64,000 nt of DNA from Desulfovibrio desulfuricans. Lineage in GTDB: Bacteria; Desulfobacterota; Desulfovibrionia; Desulfovibrionales; Desulfovibrionaceae. The DNA lies in assembly GCF_004801255.1 (NCBI RefSeq), contig NZ_CP036295.1:1500001-1564000 (forward strand), in the 5' to 3' direction. The translations under genes and the position numbers were made by a program. Below the pieces are notes generated by a model. That model worked only from the letters and a program-made list of their open reading frames with translations, ran no database searches and was not told the DNA's origin. Shown here piece after piece: positions 51,310 to 59,648 of the stretch (positions are counted from its first letter, which is position 1; each line of letters opens with the position of its first letter).

Positions 51310-51350
51310 ATTTTGCAGGCGCTGTTGCCAGCGCATTACGCGTCAGGCTG

Positions 51351-52214
51351 CTAATTATCAGCAGTGATTGTGGGGTTGAGCGTAAAATATTCAATTTTTG
51401 CCGCATTGTCGCGCTGTACTGTGCGGGCATAACGCACATTGGGGTGGCCAAACAACATGGCATAAAACGGCGTTTGCTGACCAAAACCAAGGCATTGGCG
51501 CAATTGCGGGGCTGCATCCACCGCAAACTTCAAATAACCGCACCAGGTTGTGCCTAATCCTGCACTTTGCGCCAGTAGCTCAAAATAGGCCAGGGCAAGG
51601 TCAACATCTTCCTTGGGGCAGCTTGCGCTTTCTGCCCCGGAAACAACCAGCAAATGCGGAGCGCCGCGAAACAGCTCGTCAACACCCTGCTGTCTGTATG
51701 CAGTTACAGCCGCAGACAAAAAATCCGGCATGGCGGCATGGCGCCGCATCTGCTCTTCCAGGGATTCAATGACCATAAGACGCAGCCGTTGCATCATGTC
51801 GCGGTCGCTTACCACAAGAAAGCGCAGCAGGCGGTCGTTGCAACCTGTGGGAGAGTTTGCGAGCGTGGCAAGCAGCGTATCAATGAGATTCGACGGGACA
51901 TTTTCATTTTTGTATTGGCGCACGCTTCGCCTTGCACGCAGCAAGGTGTGCATCTGCTCTGCAGTAGGAAGTTTTGCGGGTGTCAGTTCAATGCTGTTTT
52001 GCGGGTGTCGGCCAAGTATGCTCACTGCGCCGGCAGGGCATACCGCAAGGCAGTGCTGGCATTCAAGGCAGTTTTGTTCCTGCAGCGGCGGTATGGCTGG
52101 CAGCCCGTCATTTTCGGTTTCCGTGCGGTAGATTATGTGCCGTGGGCAGTCGGCAACACAGGCGTCGCAACGGATGCACTTGCTCGAATCTACAGTAAAA
52201 TTTAGTTTTTTCAT
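51351..52214 (-). CDS. Ferredoxin-nitroreductase fusion protein
   Basis: A 287-residue protein. Residues 1-65 hold two [4Fe-4S] motifs: CIRCDACVADC (Cys13, 16, 19, 23) and CLECQHCLAVC (Cys49, 52, 55, 59). Residues about 90-280 form an FMN nitroreductase domain (RARRSVRQYKNENV, NSPTGCNDRLLRFLVVSD, LAYFELLAQSAGLGTTWCGYL). Such proteins are common in anaerobes and reduce quinones, nitro compounds or flavins with ferredoxin-type electrons. GGAGAT precedes ATG 52214. The SnoaL-like gene lies 21 bases upstream on the same strand, so both form a two-gene unit opposite the WYL regulator. Confidence 0.92.
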   Translation of the reverse strand: MKKLNFTVDSSKCIRCDACVADCPRHIIYRTETENDGLPAIPPLQEQNCLECQHCLAVCPAGAVSILGRHPQNSIELTPAKLPTAEQMHTLLRARRSVRQYKNENVPSNLIDTLLATLANSPTGCNDRLLRFLVVSDRDMMQRLRLMVIESLEEQMRRHAAMPDFLSAAVTAYRQQGVDELFRGAPHLLVVSGAESASCPKEDVDLALAYFELLAQSAGLGTTWCGYLKFAVDAAPQLRQCLGFGQQTPFYAMLFGHPNVRYARTVQRDNAAKIEYFTLNPTITADN

Positions 52215-52235
52215 GGAGATGTCCTCACAGAATGT

Positions 52236-52574
52236 TCATGCAAGATCGACGGTCAGGTGCTGAATCATCACGCCATTCATGGTAAAGTCATAAGTGAATG
52301 CCAACGGGCTGCCCGGAAAGTTTCCACTTGCCATGGTTGAAAGTATTACATGGTTGTCGGCGCATTTTACGTCGCTGACTGAGACGACCAGCGCGAATTT
52401 ATCCCTTGATTCCTTTAAAGAGCTCTTGATGGCTCTGGCTCCGCGAATCTCGCTGTTTTCCGGCGCATCGAGCAGAATTGCGTCCGCAGCCAGAAAAGCG
52501 TCGAGCCCAACGACATTGCCTGTATTTGTGGCATCCATAAAGATTTTTACCGCTTCGGGCATAGTTGCGTTCAT
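52236..52574 (-). CDS. SnoaL/NTF2-like small protein
   Basis: A 112-residue cone-fold protein: MPEAVKIFMDATNTGNVVGLDAFLAADAILLD, then IRGARAIKSSLKE and a beta sheet (VVSVSDVKCADNHVILSTMASGNFPGSPLAFTYDFTMNG). This is the nuclear-transport-factor-2 / SnoaL pattern of stress-linked small proteins; function varies and no catalytic set is obvious. GGAGGAC stands just before ATG 52574. Divergent from the WYL regulator, cotranscribed with the nitroreductase. Confidence 0.8.
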   Translation of the reverse strand: MNATMPEAVKIFMDATNTGNVVGLDAFLAADAILLDAPENSEIRGARAIKSSLKESRDKFALVVSVSDVKCADNHVILSTMASGNFPGSPLAFTYDFTMNGVMIQHLTVDLA

Positions 52575-52620
52575 AGTGTCCTCCAGATTTGACTTGATAA
52601 TTGCTTGTATCAGGATAAAT

Positions 52621-52638
52621 ATGACACCATAATGTCAT
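52621..52638. promoter_or_regulatory. Perfect inverted repeat, likely operator of the WYL regulator
   Basis: ATGACA-CCATAA-TGTCAT: perfect six-base arms with a six-base centre, in the 92-base divergent region 28 bases before the regulator start and 47 bases before the SnoaL-like gene start. The position allows control of both promoters. Confidence 0.6.
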
Positions 52639-52666
52639 GGTTTAAAAAAATCTGGCGGGATCCAAG

Positions 52667-53596
52667 GTGAAAATCGACCGACTGCTTTCTATTGTGATGA
52701 TCTTGCTTGAAAGAAAAAAAGTCAGTGCTTCTGAGCTGGCGCGAACGTTTGAAGTCTCAGCGCGCACCATTTACCGGGATGTTGAAACCATAAATCAGGC
52801 GGGGCTTCCTGTGGTGGCTTACCCTGGGGTGCGGGGCGGCATAGGGATTCTTGAAAGCTATAAACCGGAAAAGCGGTTCTTTTCAGCGCAGGATGTGACC
52901 ATGATCTTGATGGGGCTGGGCAGCGTGCGCAGCTCTTTTTCCAATGCCGAGGTGACCAGCGCCATAGCAAAAATTAAAGGCATGGTGCCGGAGGTCGACC
53001 GTAAGGCCATCGAGATCAAGGCCGGGCAGATATCTGTTGATCTGACTCCCTGGGGCCGCAACGGGCAAAACCTTGCATCGCTGACTGCAGTTCAGCAGGC
53101 ATTGGAGAACAACAGACTGTTGCGCTTTGGTTACCGAGACCGCAAGGGGCAGACGAGCGCACGCTGTGTTGAACCGTACAGACTTATATTAAAGAAATCG
53201 AGCTGGTATCTTGGCTGCTATTGTTTGATGCGACAGGAGGTTCGGCTTTTTAAAGTTGTAAGGATGTCTAATGTTTCTGTTGAAGCTGAGACGTTTACTC
53301 CACGCGACATTGATGGTGAAAATTTTATCGTCGACAATTTTGATGATGCGGAATGCTTTGAAGGCCTGCTGCGCGTGCAGGCCGGAGCACGCGAAACAAT
53401 TTTAGAATTGTTTGGCGACAGTGCTCTGAAACGCGAGGATGAATCAAACTGGCTTGCACGTATTCCACTTACCGACAACGAGCAGTCGTATAGCTTTGTT
53501 GCTGGTCTTGGGAGTGAAGCAGAAGTCCTTGAGCCAATTTTTTTTAGAGAGAGGATGCTGCATTTTTTTCAAAATGCCATAGACAAGTACAGGTGA
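52667..53596 (+). CDS. HTH/WYL-domain transcriptional regulator (YafY-like)
   Basis: A 309-residue regulator: N-terminal winged helix (LLSIVMILLERKKVSASELARTFEVSARTIYRDVETINQAGLPVV), a connecting region, the WYL domain (about 140-230; LTAVQQALENNRLLRFGYRDRKGQ, EPYRLILKKSSWYLGCYCLMRQEVRLFKVVRM) and a WCX C-terminal extension. WYL domains bind nucleotides or other ligands. GTG 52667 follows a modest AAGG. It is divergent from the SnoaL-nitroreductase pair and probably controls it through the inverted repeat between them. Its coding sequence is less GC-rich than the neighbours, suggesting acquisition. Confidence 0.9.
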   Translation: MKIDRLLSIVMILLERKKVSASELARTFEVSARTIYRDVETINQAGLPVVAYPGVRGGIGILESYKPEKRFFSAQDVTMILMGLGSVRSSFSNAEVTSAIAKIKGMVPEVDRKAIEIKAGQISVDLTPWGRNGQNLASLTAVQQALENNRLLRFGYRDRKGQTSARCVEPYRLILKKSSWYLGCYCLMRQEVRLFKVVRMSNVSVEAETFTPRDIDGENFIVDNFDDAECFEGLLRVQAGARETILELFGDSALKREDESNWLARIPLTDNEQSYSFVAGLGSEAEVLEPIFFRERMLHFFQNAIDKYR

Positions 53597-53819
53597 TTTG
53601 TGATTTACATGTCAGTGCGTGAACGCCTTAAACATGTTCAGACGCATGGTGTTACGTCATTATTTATGATTTATAGTTTGTCAGCCTCAAGGGAAAACTC
53701 TCAGAGACTTTTATTATCATAGGCGTTATATCAATACCAGCTAGCAACATGAGTTGCACGTCAACGTACCTGTGACTTGAACGCGGCAGCGCCACCACAC
53801 ACCACACTCAGGGGGACAC

Positions 53820-54764
53820 ATGGGCAGGTTGAGCATACTGAACGCCAGCACACGTAAAACGCTACTGGTTCCGGGGCTGCTGTGCCTGATGCTGTGCCCC
53901 GGCATTTTGGCATTTGCCGCGCCAAGGGCGGTTGGCGACTGGCGCGTGGAGCTGCCAGCAGGCTGGAAAACGCAGGAAGAAGGCAATCAGGCCTTGTTCA
54001 GCACGCCCAAGGAAGACTGCTTTGTAACCGTGCTGGAAAAAGACTGCTTTAACGGCGACCTCGACATTCTGGCCAAAGCCTCGGCCAACATCACTGGCGG
54101 CCACGATTTACGCACGCTGGGCGAGGGCAAGGGGGTTGTTTTTGCCGACAGGGGAGCCCGCTTTTGGGTGGGCCTTGTGGACGACAAGTATATGGAAGTA
54201 TCCGTCGGGCATAGCTGTCGCGGGGTAGGGCCCATAGTAAAAAGTTTGAAAGTTTCCTCCGGGGCCGAGGGTGCAACAACGCTGGATAAGCTGCTGGCCG
54301 TGCTGCACAGCCCGGAAAACAGCAAGTGGCTTGTGACTGGCGACCGACCCGACAATGCCAGGCCTGTCGAGCCAGACGACCCCACCGGCGATATGCCCGA
54401 CTTTGCCGCTCTGGGCGACGCTTCTGTCGCCTCCGCGCCCCAGGAAAGAACTATTCCCGAAGGCTGGCGCACGACGCAAACTGGCCCGTGGACCATATAC
54501 GACAAGCCCGGCGAAAAAGTATGGCTTGCCGTAGGCCTGTACCCCCTCAAAAAGGACTCCGGGGGCCGCTGGGGCGCTTCGCTTATCGAGCTTGCCCGCA
54601 GGCTTGGCGGCATCAATATAGGCACCGGCGAAGGCACGGTCGACTTTGTGACCCGCGCGGGCGGCATCGGCTCGGTGCAAAACAGCGACGCCAATACTGT
54701 TGTTGAGCTTTATTACCCCGATGACGACGCCAGTCTGGCGCAGCTGCGCGAGGCGCTGCACTGA
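53820..54764 (+). CDS. Exported protein with internal duplication, unrecognised
   Basis: A 314-residue protein with signal peptide (LLVPGLLCLMLCPGILAFA). Two related halves are visible: residues about 40-140 with VELPAGWKTQEEGNQALFSTPKEDCF and 215-310 with IPEGWRTTQTGPWTIYDKPGEKVWLAV, each followed by a helix and a beta pair (TLGEGKGVVFADRGARFW / GTGEGTVDFVTRAGGIG). I do not recognise the family. GGGGGA precedes ATG 53820. It is followed 62 bases on by a second exported protein with which it is probably coexpressed. Confidence 0.8.
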   Translation: MGRLSILNASTRKTLLVPGLLCLMLCPGILAFAAPRAVGDWRVELPAGWKTQEEGNQALFSTPKEDCFVTVLEKDCFNGDLDILAKASANITGGHDLRTLGEGKGVVFADRGARFWVGLVDDKYMEVSVGHSCRGVGPIVKSLKVSSGAEGATTLDKLLAVLHSPENSKWLVTGDRPDNARPVEPDDPTGDMPDFAALGDASVASAPQERTIPEGWRTTQTGPWTIYDKPGEKVWLAVGLYPLKKDSGGRWGASLIELARRLGGINIGTGEGTVDFVTRAGGIGSVQNSDANTVVELYYPDDDASLAQLREALH

Positions 54765-54826
54765 TCGGCGCTGTCAGCCGCGCTCGTCGCCTCGACATAT
54801 TGCGACTGCAACATAAGGAGCCGCCA

Positions 54827-55765
54827 ATGCAACTGCTCAAGCCATGTGTGGTATTGTGGGCGTCACTGTTGATATTGATGCCGTCTGGCGCGCACGCGGC
54901 GGTTATGCTTAAAAACAGCATGAGCACCGACATCAAATCCGTATTCTGCATCGGCAAAAACGGCGATAAGCTGCCCGTTGCCGATGGGGTGCCCAAACGC
55001 TCGTCCCGTTCCGTGCCTGCAGGCAGGTTTTCCGAACATTCATGCGCACGCATTGGCGTGACCGTGCAGACCGGCGCTGGTTGGCAGTACTATGTCGAGC
55101 CTGAACCGGGCAGGTTCAGGGAACTTGAGTTTTCGCTCGATGCCGCCGGGCAGTACGAAACCCGCAAATATCCCTCGCTGCTGATCACTCTGCAGGGCGG
55201 CGACGCCTCTGTCGCTCCCGCAGGGGTGCCCATGGCCACTGTGGCCGAGCTTATGCGCAAAGGGCTGGATCAAACCAGCTGGAAGGCATGTGCCCTGCCT
55301 GGGTACGAAAGCCTCAAGGATCCCGGCATATTTGCGGTATCTTTTGCCGATCAGTCGTGGAGCCTTGGCAGGCAGGGCATGCGTTTTGACGGCAAAAACA
55401 GCACGCTTGAAACGCTCAGCATGTTTGCACCCTTTGCCAATACCACGCTTGGCGCAGGGTTTGACGAGTTGAAAAAGAACGGCTGGTTGCCGCTGGTGCT
55501 GGAAGCCAACGGGCAGACCAGCGTGTTTAACGCGCAGGGCGCGGCCCTCGCCCCGCAAGGCAAACTGGTGGAAGGCCCCCAGACCGCCGAAGAGACGTGG
55601 CAGGCCTTTGAAGCCCTTTTTGTAAATAATGACGACCGCACCGGCAAAACCATGCGGGTGGTTTTTGGCAGCGAAGGGTTGACGCTTGTCATGAGCCTGA
55701 ACCTTGACGACGCCCTGGCCGAGATAACGTTGGCGCGCGCGTCCGCTGCCGCAGCACGGCCCTGA
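54827..55765 (+). CDS. Exported protein, unrecognised
   Basis: A 312-residue protein with signal peptide (VVLWASLLILMPSGAHA). The first half has VMLKNSMSTDIKSVFCIGKNGDKLPV and CARIGVTVQTGAGWQYY, resembling a small beta-sandwich; the second half has WKACALPGYESLKDPGIFAVSFADQSW and a helix-strand end. No known family is recognised. AAGGAG precedes ATG 54827. Position next to the previous exported protein, both with short dispersed Cys, suggests a paired periplasmic function. Confidence 0.78.
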   Translation: MQLLKPCVVLWASLLILMPSGAHAAVMLKNSMSTDIKSVFCIGKNGDKLPVADGVPKRSSRSVPAGRFSEHSCARIGVTVQTGAGWQYYVEPEPGRFRELEFSLDAAGQYETRKYPSLLITLQGGDASVAPAGVPMATVAELMRKGLDQTSWKACALPGYESLKDPGIFAVSFADQSWSLGRQGMRFDGKNSTLETLSMFAPFANTTLGAGFDELKKNGWLPLVLEANGQTSVFNAQGAALAPQGKLVEGPQTAEETWQAFEALFVNNDDRTGKTMRVVFGSEGLTLVMSLNLDDALAEITLARASAAAARP

Positions 55766-55891
55766 AGGTAGCGGTGTTCGCCCTGTCTGCAGATGCTGGG
55801 CCGCACCGGGCTGTGCCTGAATCGTGCGCATCCCGGCATACGGATACGGGCGGACCCAGACAGGCGTAAACGAACAGCTGCCGTTGCTGCG

Positions 55892-56797
55892 TTATCCAGA
55901 CTGGTTACCCGTTTCAAGGGGCAGAGCCGGATCAGCGGCCCACTCGAACAGCGACGCGTCGTACACGGTTATGTCGTCAGCGCCAAGCAGAAACAGGGCA
56001 AAGGCGACGCTGCAGGCGGCCAGCCCGCCGCCGCAGTAAGAAATGGTTGGGCCCAGTACCTTGAGCCCCGCCTGCAGAAACAGTGCGTTAAGGGCCTTCG
56101 CCGGTAAAAAGGTCATTGTTTTTGGGTCCACAAGGGCTTTAGCGGGTACATTGATGCTGCCAGGTATATGCCCTGGCCGCCCATACCGCTGCAGGGATCC
56201 GTCAAACGCCTCCGGGGACAGCGCATCGATGAGCTGCGCACGTTTGGTCCGCATGTTTTTAAGCACGGTCTCTTTGTCCACAAAAACTTTGGGCGCCGCC
56301 AGCAGGGGAAATTGCGTCTTGCGCCGGACGGGCAGGGCGCGCGTGATTTTGCGCTGCTCCATTAGCCATTTTGGCAATCCTCCGTTAAGAATAACGGCAT
56401 CGTTAAAGCCGTAGGCGCGGAGCATCCACCACAGCCGCGCTGCGCACATGCCGTTGGCGTTATCATATACAACGGCTGTCGTGCCTCTTCCAACGCCCAG
56501 CTCACCCATCACATCGGCAAACTGCCTGGGTTTGGGCAGCATCAGGGGCAGGTCGCTGTCGGGATCCGACAAGGCCTCCAGCAAATCCGCGTATGCGCTC
56601 CCAGGGATATGCCCGTCGAGCCATCTGGTTTTTCCCGTTCCCGGTTCCGCGTAAAAATCCGCACTGCAATCGATAATTCTCAGGGCCGGATTATCAAGGT
56701 TGGCATCAAGCCAGTCTGTCTCAACAAGGTTGCCCTGTCTGGGATAGCCGCTCTCATATGCGCCGCCAACCGCCGGTTGCCAACTCATTTTGTGCAT
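55892..56797 (-). CDS. Rhodanese-type sulfurtransferase (thiosulfate / mercaptopyruvate)
   Basis: A 301-residue protein with two rhodanese domains. The first (about 25-150) is inactive-looking (RIIDCSADFYAEPGTGKTRWLDGHIPGSAYADL, VVYDNANGMCAARLWWMLRAYG); the second (about 180-290) has the catalytic loop SYCGGGLAACSVAF and GRPGHIPGSINVP. The six-residue loop CGGGLA resembles the thiosulfate/3-mercaptopyruvate transferase type. No signal peptide, so cytoplasmic. ATG 56797 is used because GAGG lies six bases upstream; a GTG four codons earlier is less likely. Divergent from the LysR regulator. Confidence 0.9.
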   Translation of the reverse strand: MHKMSWQPAVGGAYESGYPRQGNLVETDWLDANLDNPALRIIDCSADFYAEPGTGKTRWLDGHIPGSAYADLLEALSDPDSDLPLMLPKPRQFADVMGELGVGRGTTAVVYDNANGMCAARLWWMLRAYGFNDAVILNGGLPKWLMEQRKITRALPVRRKTQFPLLAAPKVFVDKETVLKNMRTKRAQLIDALSPEAFDGSLQRYGRPGHIPGSINVPAKALVDPKTMTFLPAKALNALFLQAGLKVLGPTISYCGGGLAACSVAFALFLLGADDITVYDASLFEWAADPALPLETGNQSG

Positions 56798-56874
56798 CAC
56801 TTGCCTCACATGGACTGATTGTTTTTTGCTTCGGCCACCCTCTGGCCGGATGGATCAATAAGATGTATTTCACT

Positions 56875-56910
56875 TCTATCAAATCGTTTCCAATGATTAT
56901 TATCTATCAA
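56875..56910. promoter_or_regulatory. Direct repeats in the rhodanese/LysR divergent region
   Basis: CTATCAA occurs at about 56876-56882 and 56903-56909, 27 bases apart, in an AT-rich stretch between the two divergent starts. Could be LysR binding half-sites; no clean T-N11-A palindrome is seen. Confidence 0.35.
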
Positions 56911-56938
56911 GACAATCAATCGGCATGAACGGTGCAAC

Positions 56939-57862
56939 ATGGAACTGCGCGACCTGCGAACGTTTGTCACCTTGGCGTCCCTGCTCAATTTCAACCAGAC
57001 CGGCAAGGTGCTGCACGCTGCGCAATCCACAATATCCATGCGCATAAAAATGCTTGAGGACGAGCTTGACGCACGTCTGTTTGAAAGGCTGGGGCGTAAG
57101 GTGGTTTTGACGGAATCGGGGCTCAAGCTTCTGGAATACGCCAGAAAGATGCTTGAAGTGGAGGACGAGGCCAGAGCCTCGGTCAGCGGCAATGCCGCGT
57201 CCGGCACGGTGACCATAAAGGTGCCGGAATCGCTGGAATGTCACCGTCTGCCTGATGTGCTGCGTGCATTTTTGCGCAGGGCCCCGGCAACCAAGGTCCG
57301 TATTCTTCCCTGTATTGCGGGCAATGTGGCCGAGGATTTGCGACGGGGGGTGACGGATCTGGCCTTTGTGTTTGCCTACGAGCCGTCGACGCGTGATATC
57401 AACGCGGTATTTCTGGGGACGGAAGACCTGGTGGCCGTGGCCGCGCCCAGCCACCCCCTGGCGGGCCTGGAAACCGTGGGGCCGCAAGACATCCTGAAGC
57501 ACAACCTTTTGCTGGCGGCCTCGGACTGCAGCTATCGGCGGACATTTGAACTATTTTTGTCCGAGACGGCCCAACTGCCTCACCCCTCGGTGGAATGCCA
57601 CAGCGTCGCCGCAGCCATCAGCATGGTTTGCGCCGGTCTTGGGGTGACGATACTTCCGCAAATGGCCGTACGCGAGCATCTGGCAGCCGGAATGTTGCGG
57701 CGGCTGCCGCTGAGCGGCGGCCCTTTTGAAACAGCTGTATTTATGCTGTGGCACAAGGATAAGTGGATATCCCCATGCCTGCAGGAATTTATGACCGTGT
57801 GCCGTGAGCGTTTGATGCCGCAGCAGGTCTCGCCAGTACGAGGGACGCCTGCCGAGCCATAA
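56939..57862 (+). CDS. LysR-family transcriptional regulator
   Basis: A 307-residue LysR protein: winged helix (MELRDLRTFVTLASLLNFNQTGKVLHAAQSTISMRIKMLEDELDARLFERLGRKVVLTESG) and an effector-binding domain with HPLAGLETVGPQDI and GVTILPQMAVREHLAAGML. Its divergent placement next to the rhodanese gene suggests it controls that gene, perhaps in response to a sulfur compound. The 3' end overlaps the convergent hydrolase gene by 74 bases. Confidence 0.92.
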   Translation: MELRDLRTFVTLASLLNFNQTGKVLHAAQSTISMRIKMLEDELDARLFERLGRKVVLTESGLKLLEYARKMLEVEDEARASVSGNAASGTVTIKVPESLECHRLPDVLRAFLRRAPATKVRILPCIAGNVAEDLRRGVTDLAFVFAYEPSTRDINAVFLGTEDLVAVAAPSHPLAGLETVGPQDILKHNLLLAASDCSYRRTFELFLSETAQLPHPSVECHSVAAAISMVCAGLGVTILPQMAVREHLAAGMLRRLPLSGGPFETAVFMLWHKDKWISPCLQEFMTVCRERLMPQQVSPVRGTPAEP

Positions 57863-58424
57863 GCTCGTGCCCGGCTTCGCTTGGGTGCAGACCGTCGGTA
57901 TACAGCCGGGCCAGCGGGTCAGGGGCTGCCCCTGCCGCAGCGGAGGATTGCGCGGCCACGACCGCAAATGCCTGCGAAAAATCAACGCATTGCAGCGAAA
58001 AATCCTGTGCGAGCACCCGCAGCCACTGGTGCAGGGCGGCATAATCCGCGCAGGCGTGCTGCAGGTCAACGCTGCCCAGCAGCGGAAAGGTCACAGGCTC
58101 GTGTACAGGAATGGGCACCCCCAGCACCGGCCGCACCCTGTCGTTAAAACAGTGCTGCACCAGTGCGAAAATATTGGCCTTTACCGCCCCCAGCCCCGCG
58201 TCCAGCGCCAGATCGTTAAATCCGCCCATAAGCAGCGCGGCGTCGGCCCCCGCCTGCACCACATGCTGTTGAAAACGGGCCAGCATGCCGCCCGTGGTAT
58301 CGCCGTTGATGCCGCAATTGCGCACATCCAGCCCCGTGTGCTTTGCCAGCAGGGTTGTCCAGACCTTGGGCCGTGGAATGCCGTAGCCGTATGTGAGGCT
58401 GTCGCCCAGACAAGCAATAATCAT
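57789..58424 (-). CDS. SGNH/GDSL-family esterase
   Basis: A 211-residue hydrolase. Block I IACLGDSLTYGYG (nucleophile Ser), GINGDTTGGML (block II Gly), GGFNDLAL (block III Asn) and DGLHPSEAGHELMA (catalytic Asp and His). No signal peptide, so a cytoplasmic TesA/lysophospholipase-like or acetyl-esterase role is likely. Its last 25 codons overlap the end of the LysR gene. A strong hairpin (58469-58512) separates it from the lipoate cluster upstream. Confidence 0.87.
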   Translation of the reverse strand: MIIACLGDSLTYGYGIPRPKVWTTLLAKHTGLDVRNCGINGDTTGGMLARFQQHVVQAGADAALLMGGFNDLALDAGLGAVKANIFALVQHCFNDRVRPVLGVPIPVHEPVTFPLLGSVDLQHACADYAALHQWLRVLAQDFSLQCVDFSQAFAVVAAQSSAAAGAAPDPLARLYTDGLHPSEAGHELMARQASLVLARPAAASNAHGTRS

Positions 58425-58468
58425 GGTTGCAGCGTAATCCTCCGAGGCTGGTTGGGCAATGTTTGCGA

Positions 58469-58512
58469 CAGGCAGCCCGCGCCGGCAGGGGCATACTGGC
58501 GCGGGCTGCCTG
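58469..58512 (-). terminator. Hairpin at the end of the lipoate cluster
   Basis: Perfect 15-base arms (58469-58483 and 58498-58512, CAGGCAGCCCGCGCC and complement) with a 14-base loop, nine bases beyond the stop of the last radical SAM gene. There is no T-run, so termination may be partial. Confidence 0.65.
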
Positions 58513-58520
58513 CGCCCGCT

Positions 58521-59609
58521 CTAGGCGGGCAATCCCAGCTGAAGACGGATGTGGCGCACATCGGCGTCTTCAGGTTTGAACGGGTAATTGCGTATGCCGG
58601 GTCCCGGGCGCGAATTGGCGTAGGGGCGGTTGCAGGCCACCTCGCCGTCGCGTCCCGTGCAGCCGCAGGTGCGAAACGGTTCGCCGGAATCGATGGCCGT
58701 ATCCAGATCGGCCCTGGAAATACCGTATCCCGTCAGTGCGCGGCGTTCGTTGTAGGTAAAATGGCGCTCGTGGGCGAGGTCGCTGTCGATAAGCCAGCGC
58801 GCCAGCTGTATGCGGCGGTACTGGTCTATGGGCGGCGGCAGGCGGTCAGCCAGCGGCGACCCCCCTTCGGGAAAAAATGAAAACAGGTGGGTATTGCCGC
58901 CCATGTCGTGCACTCGCTGCATGGCGCGGCACATGTCCTGCTCGGTCTCGCCCATGCCCACCATAAAGTGCGCCCCGGCCATGCCCTTGCCAAAAATATC
59001 CAGGCTTTCGCCCAGGCACTGCCAGTAGCGGTTCCACGAGTGCGGGCCGCCGACCCCGCTCCCCCGGTAGTGGTCAAACAGCTCGGGCGTGGCCAGGTCT
59101 ACGGCCACGCCGATTTTATCCGCCCCGGCGTCGCGCAGTTCCTCAAGGTTCCTGCGCGTGATGATGGTGGGCGAGATAAGCATGGATACCGGTATATCTA
59201 CCGCCTGCCGCAGGCGGCGGCATATCCGGGCCGCATCCCGCGGGGCGCGGCTGTTGGTGAGCATGGATATGCAGATGCGCTTGACGCGCTCCTGACGGCG
59301 CACAATGCCCGCAACGATTTCGTCCACGGTAAAGGCGGGCCAGGTCACGCGAATAAAACTTTTGCTCGAACTTTCCTTTTTTTCTTTGGCGCCTGAAAGG
59401 CCGCAATAGGCGCAACGGGCTGCGCAGCCCGACCGGTAGGTCAGCAGCAGGTTGATGCACGAAAGGCAGGCGTTGCGGTAAAAAGCGCCGGGTGCAAAAT
59501 CAAGCGTCATGGCGGCGGCAAGGCTCATGCGCGCCACTTCCGGGCTTTGAGGTTGGGTCTGTTGCCAGCAGGTGGGGCACTGGCTGTCGAGTTGCGTAGC
59601 TTGGCTCAT
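58521..59609 (-). CDS. Radical SAM enzyme of the LipS1/LipS2 lipoyl synthase type (second copy in cluster)
   Basis: A 362-residue radical SAM protein. The cluster motif is CAARCAYC (CxxxCxxC) at about residues 64-71, in YRSGCAARCAYCGL. Further cysteines lie before it (QCPTC, NACLSC) and at the C-terminus (FRTCGCTGRDGEVACNR), enough for an auxiliary Fe-S cluster that could donate sulfur. It resembles biotin-synthase-like enzymes. In archaea and some bacteria two such proteins, LipS1 and LipS2, together insert both sulfurs of lipoate instead of LipA; the neighbourhood supports that role here. ATG 59609 has CCGGAG six bases upstream. I cannot say which of the two it is. Confidence 0.82.
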   Translation of the reverse strand: MSQATQLDSQCPTCWQQTQPQSPEVARMSLAAAMTLDFAPGAFYRNACLSCINLLLTYRSGCAARCAYCGLSGAKEKKESSSKSFIRVTWPAFTVDEIVAGIVRRQERVKRICISMLTNSRAPRDAARICRRLRQAVDIPVSMLISPTIITRRNLEELRDAGADKIGVAVDLATPELFDHYRGSGVGGPHSWNRYWQCLGESLDIFGKGMAGAHFMVGMGETEQDMCRAMQRVHDMGGNTHLFSFFPEGGSPLADRLPPPIDQYRRIQLARWLIDSDLAHERHFTYNERRALTGYGISRADLDTAIDSGEPFRTCGCTGRDGEVACNRPYANSRPGPGIRNYPFKPEDADVRHIRLQLGLPA

Positions 59610-59648
59610 GGTATTCTCCGGCAAGTATTTTGGCTGGTGCGGGGCTGG

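Larger units (their letters stand above)
50860..51350 (-). other. Long leader / regulatory region of the receptor operon
   Basis: About 490 bases without a gene. From right to left on the minus strand: a terminator-like hairpin of the nitroreductase gene (51275-51309), the inverted repeat at 51098-51111, an AT-rich block (50,975-50,995), a GCCC/GGGC stem (51024-51038) and a CGGTAGCGC/GCG..TACCG stem (50884-50912) just before the ribosome site. I looked for a cobalamin riboswitch (B12 box) and did not find one. Confidence 0.5.

Noticed and set aside
51105..51557. Plus-strand 150-codon open frame in the receptor leader
   Set aside because: It overlaps the nitroreductase 3' end and a terminator hairpin, without a ribosome site or motif.
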